Shown: in pieces, positions 26,152 through 35,554 of the stretch
How the letters are laid out: every line of letters begins with the position of its first letter
Numbering within the stretch: the first letter of the stretch is position 1
From: Zoogloea oleivorans
GTDB lineage: Bacteria > Pseudomonadota > Gammaproteobacteria > Burkholderiales > Rhodocyclaceae
Length of the DNA stretch: 64,000 nt
NCBI GenBank assembly: GCA_030157785.1
Contig: JAOAUC010000040.1
Coordinates: 62,001-126,000, forward strand
Direction of reading: 5' to 3'
Program-made: the position numbers and the translations under genes
Notes under the pieces: generated by a model
Database searches by the model: none
Told to the model about the DNA's origin: nothing
The model's input: the letters and a program-made list of their open reading frames with translations, nothing else

Positions 26152-26619
26152 TTACAGGAAGCGGTCGAGCATCTTCTTGCTGTGGCTGTCCAGCGCGTAG
26201 CGGTCGCGGATCAGGAAGTGGATGCCGCGGCTGTCGGCGATCAGCAGGGCTGGGGAGGTGAGGCGACGGATGTCTTCCTCGCCCTTGAGCACCATGGTGG
26301 TCGGGCCGCGGTCGGTTTCGAGGTCCCAGGTGCTGGGCGTGGCAAAGCTTGAGACGCTGTTGATGCGCTGGATCACCGGCATGAACTCCCGGTTGGCCAT
26401 CTCTTCTTCGAGGAGCCGGCGCGGTTCCGGCGCCAGATCGGACAGGCGTGCGACCCAGGCGACTTCTTCGCCTTCTGCGTTGATGAGGCCGATGTTCTCG
26501 GTGGGCGCGGCGATGGGGAAGGCGCGCACCGGCGTGATGGCGTGGCCCTTGCCGTCGGCGTCGGTGAGCAGCAGCTGACCGAAGGCGTTACGTTCCAGAT
26601 GGATGTTCTGCGTAGACAT
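26152..26619 (-). CDS. Cyanophycin-associated DUF1854 protein
   Basis: A 155-residue cytoplasmic protein of family DUF1854. It has FGQLLLTDADGKGHAITPVRAFPIAAPTENIGLIN, the EEVAWVARLSDL segment, and a C-terminal region LLIADSRGIHFLIRDRYALDSHSKKMLDRFL. It lies 10 bases after the ABC exporter gene and the two face the cphA genes; this family is known to accompany cyanophycin synthetases in betaproteobacteria. Biochemical role unknown. The ATG at 26619 is the start that begins the conserved part. Confidence 0.85.
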   Translation of the reverse strand: MSTQNIHLERNAFGQLLLTDADGKGHAITPVRAFPIAAPTENIGLINAEGEEVAWVARLSDLAPEPRRLLEEEMANREFMPVIQRINSVSSFATPSTWDLETDRGPTTMVLKGEEDIRRLTSPALLIADSRGIHFLIRDRYALDSHSKKMLDRFL

Positions 26620-26629
26620 GGGGTGACCT

Positions 26630-28948
26630 TCAGACGGGTGCGTGTTCGCGGTGGAACGGAACGCGGGGCTTTTCGGCGGCGATGGCACCATCGTCGAGCT
26701 TGCGGGTCTGGGCTTCGTAAAGGCGGAAGTAAGCCCCCTGTTTCTCCATCAGCGCATCGTGGTTGCCGATCTCGACGATCTGGCCACGATCGAGCACCAC
26801 CAGTCGGTCAGCCTTGCGCAAGGTGGACAGGCGGTGGGCGATGGCGATGGTGGTACGGCCGCGGATCAGGTTTTCGAGTGCGGCCTGGATTTCCATTTCG
26901 GTTTCGGTATCGACCGCCGAAGTGGCCTCGTCGAGAATCAGGATGCGCGGGTCGATGAGCAGCGCCCGGGCGATGGAGATGCGCTGGCGCTCGCCGCCCG
27001 ACAGGGCCTGGCCGCGCTCGCCGACCAGCGAGTCGTAGCCTTGCGGCAGGCGCAGGATGAAGTCGTGGGCGTGGGCCGCACGGGCCGCGGCAATGATCTC
27101 GTCGCGGCTGGCGTCCGGCTTGCCGTAGGCAATGTTCTCGGCAATGGTGCCGAAGAACAGGAAGGGCTCCTGGAGCACCAGGCCGATGTTGCGGCGGTAT
27201 TCCGACACCGGCACCGAGCGGATGTCCATGCCTTCGATGCGGATCGAGCCGTCGGTGACGTCGTAGAAGCGGCAGATCAGGTTGACCAGCGTGCTCTTGC
27301 CGGAGCCCGAATGGCCGACCAGGCCGATCATCTCGCCGGGGGCGATGTTGAGGTCGACACCACGCAGGATGGTGCGGTTGCCGTAGCGGAAGCCGACCCG
27401 CTTGACTTCGATGGCACCGGTGACCTTGGGCAGATGCAGCGGGTTGGCCGGTTCGGGCACGCTGGAAACGTGGTCGAGGATGTCGAAGATGCGCTTGGCG
27501 CCGGCGGCGGCCTTTTGCGTCACCGAGACGATCCGGCTCATGGAGTCGAGACGCGTGTAGAAGCGCGAGATGTAGGCCAGGAAGGCGGCCAGGGTACCGA
27601 CGGTGACGTCATTCTTGGAGACCAGCCAGATGCCGAAACCCCACACGATCAGCAGGCCGACTTCGGTGAGCATCGTGACCGTCGGCGAGAACACCGACCA
27701 CACTTTGTTGACCCGGTCGTTCACCGCCAGGTTGCGGGCGTTGGCTTCGCGGAAACGCGCAACTTCACGCTTTTCCTGGGCGAAAGCCTTGACCACCCGG
27801 ATGCCGGGGATGGTATCGGCGAGCACGCTGGTGACTTCCGACCACACCCGGTCTACCTGCTCGAAGCCGTAGCGCAGCTTGTCGCGCACGATGTGGATCA
27901 GCCAGGCGATGAAGGGCAGGGGCACCAGGGTGACGAGGGCCAGCCACGGGTTGATCGACACCAGGATGATCGCCGTCATGGTGATCATCAGCACGTCGGT
28001 GGCGAAGTCGAGCAGGTTCATCGACAGGAACAGGCAGATCCGGTCGGTCTCGGCGCCGATCCGTGCCATCAGGTCGCCGGTGCGCTTGCCGCCGAAATAC
28101 TCCAGCGACAGGCCCTGCAGGTGCTCGTAAGTGGTGGTGCGCAGGTCGGCGCCAATGCGCTCGCTGACCAGCGCCAGAATGTAAGTCTTGGCCCAGCCGA
28201 GGCCCCAGGCGAACAGCGCGGCAAAAAAGAGCCCGCCGAGCATCATCATCACCCGGTGGGTGTCGATGGGCTGGCCGTTCTGGAACGGGATCAGGATCTC
28301 GTCCATCAGCGGCATGGTCAGGTAGGGCGGCACCAGCGTGGCGGCGGTGGCCACCAGGGTCAGCAGGAAGCCGGCCAGCAACTGGCCCTTGTAAGGCGCG
28401 GCAAAGCGCCACAGGCGGAACAGCGTCCAGGTGGACGGCGGCGTGTGGATCTCGCGGGCGCAGGTGGGGCATTCGTCGGTCCCCGGGGGCAGCGGTGCAT
28501 CGCAGGTCGGGCAGGTGAGGGGCTCGGGCGGCGTTGGCTCGCGGCCGGCGAGGACGCATTCCATCTGCGCCTGGAAGCGATCGGACAGATTGCGCGCGGC
28601 CGGGTCCTGGGCCAGCGTGAAGCGCCAGCCGCCGAGCCGGGCGTGGGCATCCACCAGCTCAAGGCTGGCCACGCCGGCGTGGTCCCGGTGGCGCAGGCCC
28701 AAGCCTTCACGGAAGGGCCACGACTGCCAGTTCTCGGTCTGGTGATCCCAGGCCAGCAGGCGGCTGTCGGTAAGGGCCACCAGGCCGCTGCGGAACTGCA
28801 GCGTCTTGTCCAGATCGAGGCTCAGGCTGGCCAGAACCTTCTCGCCGGCAGACAGGGCCTTGTCAAGAACAGGGCGCCAACTGTCGGGAACAGCCGGACC
28901 AAGATAGTCGGAGTAGGCGGACGAAACGGAGGTGTGCGCGGAATTCAT
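26630..28948 (-). CDS. Cyanophycin-associated ABC exporter with PH-like and zinc-ribbon N-terminus
   Basis: A 772-residue half-transporter. Residues 1-150 form a soluble domain resembling a bacterial PH fold (LQFRSGLVALTDSRLLAWD). Then comes a zinc ribbon, CPTC-x9-CPTC, then six transmembrane helices (from LWRFAAPYKGQLLAGFLLTLVA), and an ATPase domain with GHSGSGKSTLV, LSGGERQRISIARAL and LILDEATSAVD. The exporter core resembles MsbA/MdlB types, but the N-terminal pair of domains is an addition. It shares an operon with the DUF1854 protein and is divergent from the cyanophycin synthetases. Cargo is unknown: it could export arginine/aspartate products or act in granule assembly. The start codon lacks a clear ribosome binding site. 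Confidence 0.88.
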   Translation of the reverse strand: MNSAHTSVSSAYSDYLGPAVPDSWRPVLDKALSAGEKVLASLSLDLDKTLQFRSGLVALTDSRLLAWDHQTENWQSWPFREGLGLRHRDHAGVASLELVDAHARLGGWRFTLAQDPAARNLSDRFQAQMECVLAGREPTPPEPLTCPTCDAPLPPGTDECPTCAREIHTPPSTWTLFRLWRFAAPYKGQLLAGFLLTLVATAATLVPPYLTMPLMDEILIPFQNGQPIDTHRVMMMLGGLFFAALFAWGLGWAKTYILALVSERIGADLRTTTYEHLQGLSLEYFGGKRTGDLMARIGAETDRICLFLSMNLLDFATDVLMITMTAIILVSINPWLALVTLVPLPFIAWLIHIVRDKLRYGFEQVDRVWSEVTSVLADTIPGIRVVKAFAQEKREVARFREANARNLAVNDRVNKVWSVFSPTVTMLTEVGLLIVWGFGIWLVSKNDVTVGTLAAFLAYISRFYTRLDSMSRIVSVTQKAAAGAKRIFDILDHVSSVPEPANPLHLPKVTGAIEVKRVGFRYGNRTILRGVDLNIAPGEMIGLVGHSGSGKSTLVNLICRFYDVTDGSIRIEGMDIRSVPVSEYRRNIGLVLQEPFLFFGTIAENIAYGKPDASRDEIIAAARAAHAHDFILRLPQGYDSLVGERGQALSGGERQRISIARALLIDPRILILDEATSAVDTETEMEIQAALENLIRGRTTIAIAHRLSTLRKADRLVVLDRGQIVEIGNHDALMEKQGAYFRLYEAQTRKLDDGAIAAEKPRVPFHREHAPV

Positions 28949-29173
28949 CTCGGGGACGCGATAAGGCCACAGAAGACGGCCAGCGTAGGGCAAAATTGCG
29001 CCCGAAGTTTACTGACTCGTTACAAGCGCGTATACCCGGCTAGTGGGCAGAAGCGCCGACATATCGAATATTTTTCGTGCCGGTAATCCTGACCGGCCCT
29101 TCCGCGTTAAGCGAAGATTGAAGTTTTGTTTCAGACTGCCGCTACCTAGCCCGTCATTTCAACCGCCTTGCCC

Positions 29174-31369
29174 ATGACCAACAAAACGATCGAATTCCTC
29201 AATGTGCTCCACCTGCGGGGACCGAACATCTGGACCTACCGGTCCGTCCTTGAAGCGTGGGTTGATATTCATGACTTGGAAGATTGTCCGTCCAACGTCA
29301 TTCCCGGGTTCTACGAGCGCCTGACCACCATGCTGCCGACGCTCATCGAGCACCGCTGCAGCATCGGGGAGCGGGGCGGTTTCCTCAAGCGGCTGCGCGA
29401 CGGCACCTGGCCGGGGCACATCCTCGAACACGTCACCCTGGAGTTGCAGAACCTGGCAGGCATGTCCGGCGGTTTCGGAAAGGCCCGGGAAACTTCCATT
29501 CGCGGCATCTACAAGGTGGTCATCCGCGCCTGGCAGAAAGACGTGTCGATGGCCGCGCTGAACATGGGCCACGATCTGCTGATGGCGGCCATCGAAGAGC
29601 GGCCCTATGACGTGGATGCCGCCGTGCTCAAGCTGCGCGACCTGGTGGACACCCACCTGCTCGGGCCGAGCACCCGCTGCATCGTCGAAGCGGCTGCCGA
29701 CAAGCAGCGGCGTATTCCGTACATCCGCCTGCTGGCCGAAGGCAACCTCGTGCAGTTGGGCTATGGCGCCCGCCAGCGCCGCATCTGGACCGCCGAGACG
29801 GACCGCACGCCGGCCATTGCCGAAAGCATCTCCCGCGAGAAAGATCTCACCAAGACCCTGCTCGAATCCTGCGGCGTGCCGATCCCCGAAGGGCGCATCG
29901 TCACCAGCATCGAGGATGCCATCGAGGCCGCCGAAGACATTGGCTACCCGGTGGTCGTCAAGCCCAGTGACGGCAACCATGCCCGCGGCGTGTTCACCAA
30001 CATCCGCACCGCTGCCGAAGTGGCCGAGCTGTATCCGCTGGCCGACGCCGAAGGTTCGGAAGTGATGGTCGAGCGCTTCATCAAGGGCAGCGAGCACCGC
30101 CTGCTGGTGGTGGGCGGCAAGATGGTCGCCGCCAACAAGGGCGACACGGTGTCGGTGGTCGGCGATGGCGTGAACACCATCGACCAGCTCATCGAAACCC
30201 AGATCAATTCCGACCCGCGCCGTGGTGTCGAGCATGAGTTTCCGCTCTACCTCATCAAGCTCGACAACTACCCGGCGGCCCAGATGGAAGTGGCGCGCCA
30301 AGGGTTCAATGGCAGCTCCGTGCCCGCCGCCGGCCAGGAGGTGATGATCGTCCGCACCAGCAACATGGCTTTCGACGTCACCGACGAAGTGCACCCCGAC
30401 AACGCCGAGCTGGCCTGTCTGGCGGCGCGTATCGTCGGCCTCGACATCGCCGGCATCGACCTGGTTTGCGAAGACATCTCCAAGCCGCTGGCCGAGCAGC
30501 GCGGTGCCATCGTTGAAGTCAACGCCGGCCCCGGCCTGCTGATGCACATCAAGCCGGCCGTCGGCCAGCCGCGCCCGGTGGGCGAGGCCATCGTCGATCA
30601 CCTGTTCGCCAAGGATGAGGATTCGCGCATTCCGGTGGTTGGCGTGACCGGCAGCCGCGGCAAGACGCCGGTGGCACGGCTCATCGCCCACCTGCTGCGC
30701 CTGTCCGGCGAATACACCGGTCTGGCCTGCAGCGAGGGCGTGTTCCTTGATGGGCGCCAGGTGGAAACCGCCGAAGGCACCAACTGGGATGCGGCCGAGC
30801 GTGTGCTGATGAACCGTTCGGTGGAAGCCGCGGTGTTCGAGAACAGCCACCGCAGCATCCTCGCCGACGGCACGGTGTACGACCGCTGCCAGGTGGGCGT
30901 GGTCACCAACATCGATCCGGAGCTCCATTACGGCGAGTTCTACATCGACACGCCGGAAAAGGTCTGGAACACCTTCCGTACCCAGATTGACCTCGTGCTC
31001 TCCAACGGTGCGTCTGTCCTCAATGCCGAAGACCCGGCCGTCGTCGAACTGGCCGAGCTGTCCGACGGGGAGGTGATCTTCTACGCGGTGGACCGCGCTG
31101 CCGAAGCCGTTGCCACCGCCCGCAGCGAAGGCAAGCGCACGGTGTACGTGAAGGATGGTGCCATCGTGCTGGCGACCGGTGAGACGGAGGATCCGGTGGC
31201 CCGCCTGGCAAAGATTGCCATGCTTGCCGGCGGCAAGGGTGAGCAGCCGGGTGTGCTTTCAAACTTGCTGGCCGCTGTCGCCGCTGCGTGGGCGCTGGGT
31301 GTTTCGCCGGCGATGATCCGGGCTGGTGTCAAACCCTACGATCCGACCGCTCCGTTTCGCAACGAATAA
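29174..31369 (+). CDS. CphA-prime, shortened cyanophycin synthetase paralogue
   Basis: A 731-residue paralogue of CphA. It has the N-terminal domain (LRGPNIWTYRSVLEAWVDI), the ATP-grasp domain (KTLLESCGVPIPEGRIV, VVVKPSDGNHARGVF, IVEVNAGPGLLMHIKP), and a Mur-ligase-like domain whose P-loop is GSRGKTP (residues 493-499) instead of GTNGKTT. It ends at GVKPYDPTAPFRNE, where CphA continues for about 130 residues, so the C-terminal Mur lobe is missing. This matches the CphA-prime type found beside CphA in betaproteobacteria. It may use a pre-made dipeptide or act only as a partner; unproven. The ATG at 29174 is preferred over TTG 29168. The 28949-29173 gap holds the divergent promoters. Confidence 0.88.
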   Translation: MTNKTIEFLNVLHLRGPNIWTYRSVLEAWVDIHDLEDCPSNVIPGFYERLTTMLPTLIEHRCSIGERGGFLKRLRDGTWPGHILEHVTLELQNLAGMSGGFGKARETSIRGIYKVVIRAWQKDVSMAALNMGHDLLMAAIEERPYDVDAAVLKLRDLVDTHLLGPSTRCIVEAAADKQRRIPYIRLLAEGNLVQLGYGARQRRIWTAETDRTPAIAESISREKDLTKTLLESCGVPIPEGRIVTSIEDAIEAAEDIGYPVVVKPSDGNHARGVFTNIRTAAEVAELYPLADAEGSEVMVERFIKGSEHRLLVVGGKMVAANKGDTVSVVGDGVNTIDQLIETQINSDPRRGVEHEFPLYLIKLDNYPAAQMEVARQGFNGSSVPAAGQEVMIVRTSNMAFDVTDEVHPDNAELACLAARIVGLDIAGIDLVCEDISKPLAEQRGAIVEVNAGPGLLMHIKPAVGQPRPVGEAIVDHLFAKDEDSRIPVVGVTGSRGKTPVARLIAHLLRLSGEYTGLACSEGVFLDGRQVETAEGTNWDAAERVLMNRSVEAAVFENSHRSILADGTVYDRCQVGVVTNIDPELHYGEFYIDTPEKVWNTFRTQIDLVLSNGASVLNAEDPAVVELAELSDGEVIFYAVDRAAEAVATARSEGKRTVYVKDGAIVLATGETEDPVARLAKIAMLAGGKGEQPGVLSNLLAAVAAAWALGVSPAMIRAGVKPYDPTAPFRNE

Positions 31370-31431
31370 TCCAAGATACTGGCTGGCCACCACGAGGTGG
31401 CCGCCGAGAATAACGACAAGGACTGTTATCC

Positions 31432-34008
31432 ATGGAAGTTTCACGCATCCGGGCTCTGCGCGGCCCCAATCTGTGGAGCCGGCACACCGCGATCGAAGCC
31501 ATCGTTTCCTGTTCCGAAACCGAGTGCAACATCGACTCGCTTCCAGGTTACGAGGAGCGTCTGCGCAACCTGTTTCCCGAGATGGGCTTCCTGGAGGCCG
31601 ACGGCCATCTGGGCTCCATCTCGGTGGCCCATGCCCTTGAACTCGCCGCTCTGGGCTTGCAGGCCTGCGCCGGCTGTCCGGTGACTTTCAGCCGCACCTC
31701 CAATACCCTTGAGCAGGGCACCTACCAGGTGGTGGTGGAATACACCGAAGAAAAGGTCGGCCGGCTGGCTTTCGACCTGGCCGTGGAGCTCTGCCGTGCC
31801 GCCGAAACGGATGGCCCCTTCGACCTGGCCAGTGCCCTGGCCCGTCTGCAGGAACTGGACGAGGACGTGCGACTCGGCCCCTCCACCGGTTCCATCGTGC
31901 AGGCTGCCGTGGCGCGTGGCATTCCGTTTCGCCGCCTGACCGAAGGCAGCCTCGTGCAGTTTGGCTGGGGCAGCAAGCAGCGCCGCATCCAGGCCGCCGA
32001 AACCGACCTGACCAGCGCTGTGGCTGAATCCATTGCCCAGGACAAGGAGCTCACCAAGACGCTGCTGCGCGCCGCCGGCGTGCCGGTGCCGCTCGGCCGT
32101 TCGGTGACCAGCGCCGAAGATGCCTGGCTGGCCGCCAAGGAAATCGGTGGCCTCGTAGTGCTCAAGCCCCGCGACGGCAATCAGGGCAAGGGCGTGGCGG
32201 TCAAGCTGCGCACCAAGGAAGAAGTCATGGCGGCCTACAAGGTCGCCTATGAAGTCAGCGATGACGTTCTGGTGGAACGCTACTTGCCCGGGCACGACTA
32301 CCGTCTGCTGGTCATTGGCGACAAGCTGATCGCTGCGGCGCGGCGCGAGCCGCCGCTGGTTATCGGCGACGGCAAGCGCACCATCCGCGAACTGGTCGAT
32401 CACGTGAACAGCGACCCCCGTCGTGGCACCGGCCACGCTACTTCTCTGACCAAGATCCGCTTCGACGAGATTGCGCTGGCGACCCTCGCCAACCAGGGTT
32501 TTGAAGCCACCTCGGTGCCGGCGAAGGGCAAGCGGGTGATCCTGCGCAATAACGCCAACCTGTCCACGGGCGGTACCGCTACCGACGTGACCGACGACGT
32601 CCATCCCGAAGTGGCCGAGCGGGCCATCGCGGCGGCCAAGAATATCGGCCTGGATATCTGCGGCGTCGACGTGGTGTGCGAGAGCATGCTTGAACCCCTC
32701 GAAGCGCAGAGCGGTGGCATCGTTGAAGCCAACGCCGCCCCCGGCCTGCGCATGCACCTGCAGCCGTCCTACGGCAAGGGCCGTCCGGTTGGCGAGGCGA
32801 TCATCGCCAACATGTACAAGCACGGCGAAAACGGCCGCATTCCGGTGGTCGCCGTGGCCGGCACCAACGGCAAGACGACCACCGTGCGCCTCATTGCCCA
32901 TCTGCTGGGCGTCAGCGGCAAGCGGGTCGGCATGACCAACTCCGACGGCGTGTACGTGCAGAAGCGCCGCATCGATACGGGCGACTGCAGTGGCCCGCGC
33001 AGTGCGCGCAACATCCTGCTGCACCCGGACGTGGACGCGGCTGTATTCGAAACCGCCCGCGGCGGCGTGCTGCGCGAAGGTCTGGCCTTCGACCGCTGCG
33101 ATGTGGCCGTGGTGACCAATATCGGCATGGGCGACCACCTGGGTCTGTCCTACATCAGCACCGTGGAAGACCTGGCGGTGGTGAAGCGCGTCATCGTGCA
33201 GAACGTGGCCCAGCACGGCACTGCCGTACTCAATGCTGCCGATCCGATGGTCGTCCGCATGGCGGGTGCCTGCCCGGGCTCGGTGCTGTTCTTTGCTGCC
33301 GACCAGTACAACCCGGTTCTCGCCACCCATCGGGTGCAAGGCCACCGGGTGGTCTTCGTGGATGGCGACGCCATCGTTGCCGCCAAGGGGGCGGACGAGT
33401 TCCGTGTGCCACTGGCCGGTATTCCGATCACCCGCAACGGCACGATCTCGTTCCAGATTGAAAACGCCATGGCCTCCATCGCTGCGGCCTGGGCGCTGGG
33501 GATTGCACCGGCAATCATCGTCAAGGGGGTGGCCACCTTCGTGAACGATGCCGCCACGGCGCCGGGCCGCTTCAACGTGTTCGACTACAAGGGCGCGACC
33601 CTGATTGCCGACTACGGCCACAACCCGGACGCGATCCTGGCGCTGGTGCAGGCTGTCGAAAGCATGCCGGCCAAGCGTCGCTCTGTGGTGATCAGTGGTG
33701 CCGGCGACCGGCGCGACGAGGACATCCAGGAGCAGACCCGCATCCTCGGCGGCGTGTTCGACGATGTGGTGCTGTATCAGGACGAGTGTCAGCGCGGCCG
33801 TGCCGATGGTGAGGTTCTGGCGCTGCTGCGTGCAGGCCTTGCCGATGCATCGCGGACGACGGACGTGGCCGAGATCCGTGGTGAGTTCCTGGCCATCGAC
33901 TCGGCTCTGGCCAGGCTTCAGGCCGGCGATCTGTGCCTGATCCTCATCGACCAGGTCGAAGAGGCGCTCGAGCACATCGCCAGGCGGATCGCCGAAACGA
34001 CAGCCTGA
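31432..34008 (+). CDS. cphA: Cyanophycin synthetase
   Basis: An 858-residue enzyme that makes multi-L-arginyl-poly-L-aspartate without a template, adding Asp in the ATP-grasp domain and Arg in the Mur-ligase domain. Visible parts: N-domain (RIRALRGPNLWSRHTAIEAIV), ATP-grasp (KTLLRAAGVPVPLGRSV, LVVLKPRDGNQGKGV, GIVEANAAPGLRMHLQP), Mur P-loop GTNGKTT at residues 477-483, and the C-terminal lobe with YGHNPDAI and SGAGDRRDED. It starts 62 bases after cphA-prime, so the two form an operon. The length is close to the 870-900 of characterised enzymes. Confidence 0.95.
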   Translation: MEVSRIRALRGPNLWSRHTAIEAIVSCSETECNIDSLPGYEERLRNLFPEMGFLEADGHLGSISVAHALELAALGLQACAGCPVTFSRTSNTLEQGTYQVVVEYTEEKVGRLAFDLAVELCRAAETDGPFDLASALARLQELDEDVRLGPSTGSIVQAAVARGIPFRRLTEGSLVQFGWGSKQRRIQAAETDLTSAVAESIAQDKELTKTLLRAAGVPVPLGRSVTSAEDAWLAAKEIGGLVVLKPRDGNQGKGVAVKLRTKEEVMAAYKVAYEVSDDVLVERYLPGHDYRLLVIGDKLIAAARREPPLVIGDGKRTIRELVDHVNSDPRRGTGHATSLTKIRFDEIALATLANQGFEATSVPAKGKRVILRNNANLSTGGTATDVTDDVHPEVAERAIAAAKNIGLDICGVDVVCESMLEPLEAQSGGIVEANAAPGLRMHLQPSYGKGRPVGEAIIANMYKHGENGRIPVVAVAGTNGKTTTVRLIAHLLGVSGKRVGMTNSDGVYVQKRRIDTGDCSGPRSARNILLHPDVDAAVFETARGGVLREGLAFDRCDVAVVTNIGMGDHLGLSYISTVEDLAVVKRVIVQNVAQHGTAVLNAADPMVVRMAGACPGSVLFFAADQYNPVLATHRVQGHRVVFVDGDAIVAAKGADEFRVPLAGIPITRNGTISFQIENAMASIAAAWALGIAPAIIVKGVATFVNDAATAPGRFNVFDYKGATLIADYGHNPDAILALVQAVESMPAKRRSVVISGAGDRRDEDIQEQTRILGGVFDDVVLYQDECQRGRADGEVLALLRAGLADASRTTDVAEIRGEFLAIDSALARLQAGDLCLILIDQVEEALEHIARRIAETTA

Positions 34009-34027
34009 TCGTCACGTCCGTGTCGTT

Positions 34028-35554
34028 TTAACGGAAGCCTTCCGCCAGCTGGTGGAAGGCTTCTGTCATTTCAGAGGCCTGGGTTTCGGTCCAGCCGAGT
34101 TCGTTGGCGAGGATGCGGGCCACGGCGGGGGCGGCTTCACTGGCGGCGGTGGCATCGACAAAGAGTGCCCGACTGCGCCGGGCCAGCACGTCTTCGACAC
34201 TGCGGGCCTGTTCGAAGCGGGCCGCGTAGCGGACTTCGGCCTCGCTGAGGCTTAGCGCCGGGTGAATTTGCCTGTTGGCGCCAGGTAGCCCTGCGATGCT
34301 GTGGCGATCGGTGCCCAATACGTCATTCGACGGGGAATCCGGGCTGGCATGCAGGCGCAGGTTTTCGGTTGTGCTGGCGCGGCGGGCCAGTCTGCCAGTG
34401 GCCTCGGCCCGGTCGATGATTTCCTGTCCCATGCGCCGATAGGTGGTCCATTTGCCGCCGGCTACCGAGATCAGCCCGCCTTTGGAAACCTGGATCACGT
34501 GTTCCCGCGACAGGCTGGCGGTGGCGCCGCCCTGGCCGGACCCGATCAGTGGACGCAGGCCGGCAAAGGTGCTGCGCACGTCGTTTCGGGTGGGCGGCCG
34601 GGTCAAGTAGCGGGAAGCGGTATCGAGGATGAAGTCTGTTTCTTCCGCCAGCGGCCGGGGTTCCAGCGGGGTGTCGTGGCGCGGAGTGTCGGTGGTGCCG
34701 AGCAGTACCTTGCCCTGCCACGGGATGATGAACAGCACGCGGCCGTCGGCGGTGTGGGGAATCAGCAGGGCGGTGTCGCCGGGGAGAAAGTCCCGGTCCA
34801 CCACCAGGTGGGCGCCCTGGCTGGGGGCGAGCTGGCCGGTGGTGCCGGGTTCGTCGAGGCGGCGGATGTCGTCGGCCCACACGCCGGCGGCGTTGACGAC
34901 GACGCGGGCTGCGACGGTGAAGCGCTCGCCGCTTTCCGCATCCCGGGCGTCGATGCCACGCACCTGGCCGTCTACGTGGCGCAGGCCTTCGACCGGTAGA
35001 TAGTTGAGCGCCAGTCCGCCCAGATCCAGCACTGTGCGCATCAGCGTGATGGCTAGCCGGGCATCGTCGAAACGGGCGTCCATGTAGGCGATGCCGCCGA
35101 CGAGGCCCTGTTGCCGGACGGTGGGCAGCGCAGCCACTGTTTCGGCCACCGACAGCAGTTTGCTTGCGCCCAGGCTGCGGTTGCCGGCCAGCCAGTCGTA
35201 GGCACTGAGGCCAACGCCCAGCATGAACTTGTCCCACTGGCGATAGACCGGCACGACGAAGCGCTGTGGATGAACCAGATGGGGGGCGTTGCGGAGCAGG
35301 GTGGCGCGCTCGGCCAGCGCTTCGCGGACGAGGCCGATGCGGCCTTGGGCCAGGTAGCGCACGCCGCCGTGGACCAGTTTGGTGGAGCGGGAGCTGGTGC
35401 CCTTCGCGAAGTCGTGGGCCTCCAGCAGCAAGGTCGAGTGACCGCGGGCGGCCGCATCGACGGCGCAGCCGAGGCCGGTGGCGCCTCCGCCGATGACCAG
35501 CACATCCCAGCTTGGCGTGGCGCGCAGGCGCGCGAGGAGGTCGGTGCGCATCAT
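34028..35554 (-). CDS. glpD: FAD-dependent glycerol-3-phosphate dehydrogenase
   Basis: A 508-residue membrane-associated flavoprotein that oxidises glycerol 3-phosphate to dihydroxyacetone phosphate and reduces quinone. It has [23 protein letters not shown] at the N-terminus, then [22 protein letters not shown], and the C-terminal domain of aerobic GlpD. Start ATG 35554 (or 35551) overlaps the glpK stop as ATGATG, so the genes are translationally coupled. Confidence 0.95.
   Translation of the reverse strand: MMRTDLLARLRATPSWDVLVIGGGATGLGCAVDAAARGHSTLLLEAHDFAKGTSSRSTKLVHGGVRYLAQGRIGLVREALAERATLLRNAPHLVHPQRFVVPVYRQWDKFMLGVGLSAYDWLAGNRSLGASKLLSVAETVAALPTVRQQGLVGGIAYMDARFDDARLAITLMRTVLDLGGLALNYLPVEGLRHVDGQVRGIDARDAESGERFTVAARVVVNAAGVWADDIRRLDEPGTTGQLAPSQGAHLVVDRDFLPGDTALLIPHTADGRVLFIIPWQGKVLLGTTDTPRHDTPLEPRPLAEETDFILDTASRYLTRPPTRNDVRSTFAGLRPLIGSGQGGATASLSREHVIQVSKGGLISVAGGKWTTYRRMGQEIIDRAEATGRLARRASTTENLRLHASPDSPSNDVLGTDRHSIAGLPGANRQIHPALSLSEAEVRYAARFEQARSVEDVLARRSRALFVDATAASEAAPAVARILANELGWTETQASEMTEAFHQLAEGFR

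Noticed and set aside
26642-29086. Open frame of 814 codons on the plus strand
   Set aside because: Antisense to the ABC exporter, with low-complexity composition and no domain; a GC-driven shadow frame.
31441-33975. Open frame of 844 codons on the minus strand
   Set aside because: Antisense to cphA almost end to end, which has all its motifs; composition is that of a shadow frame.
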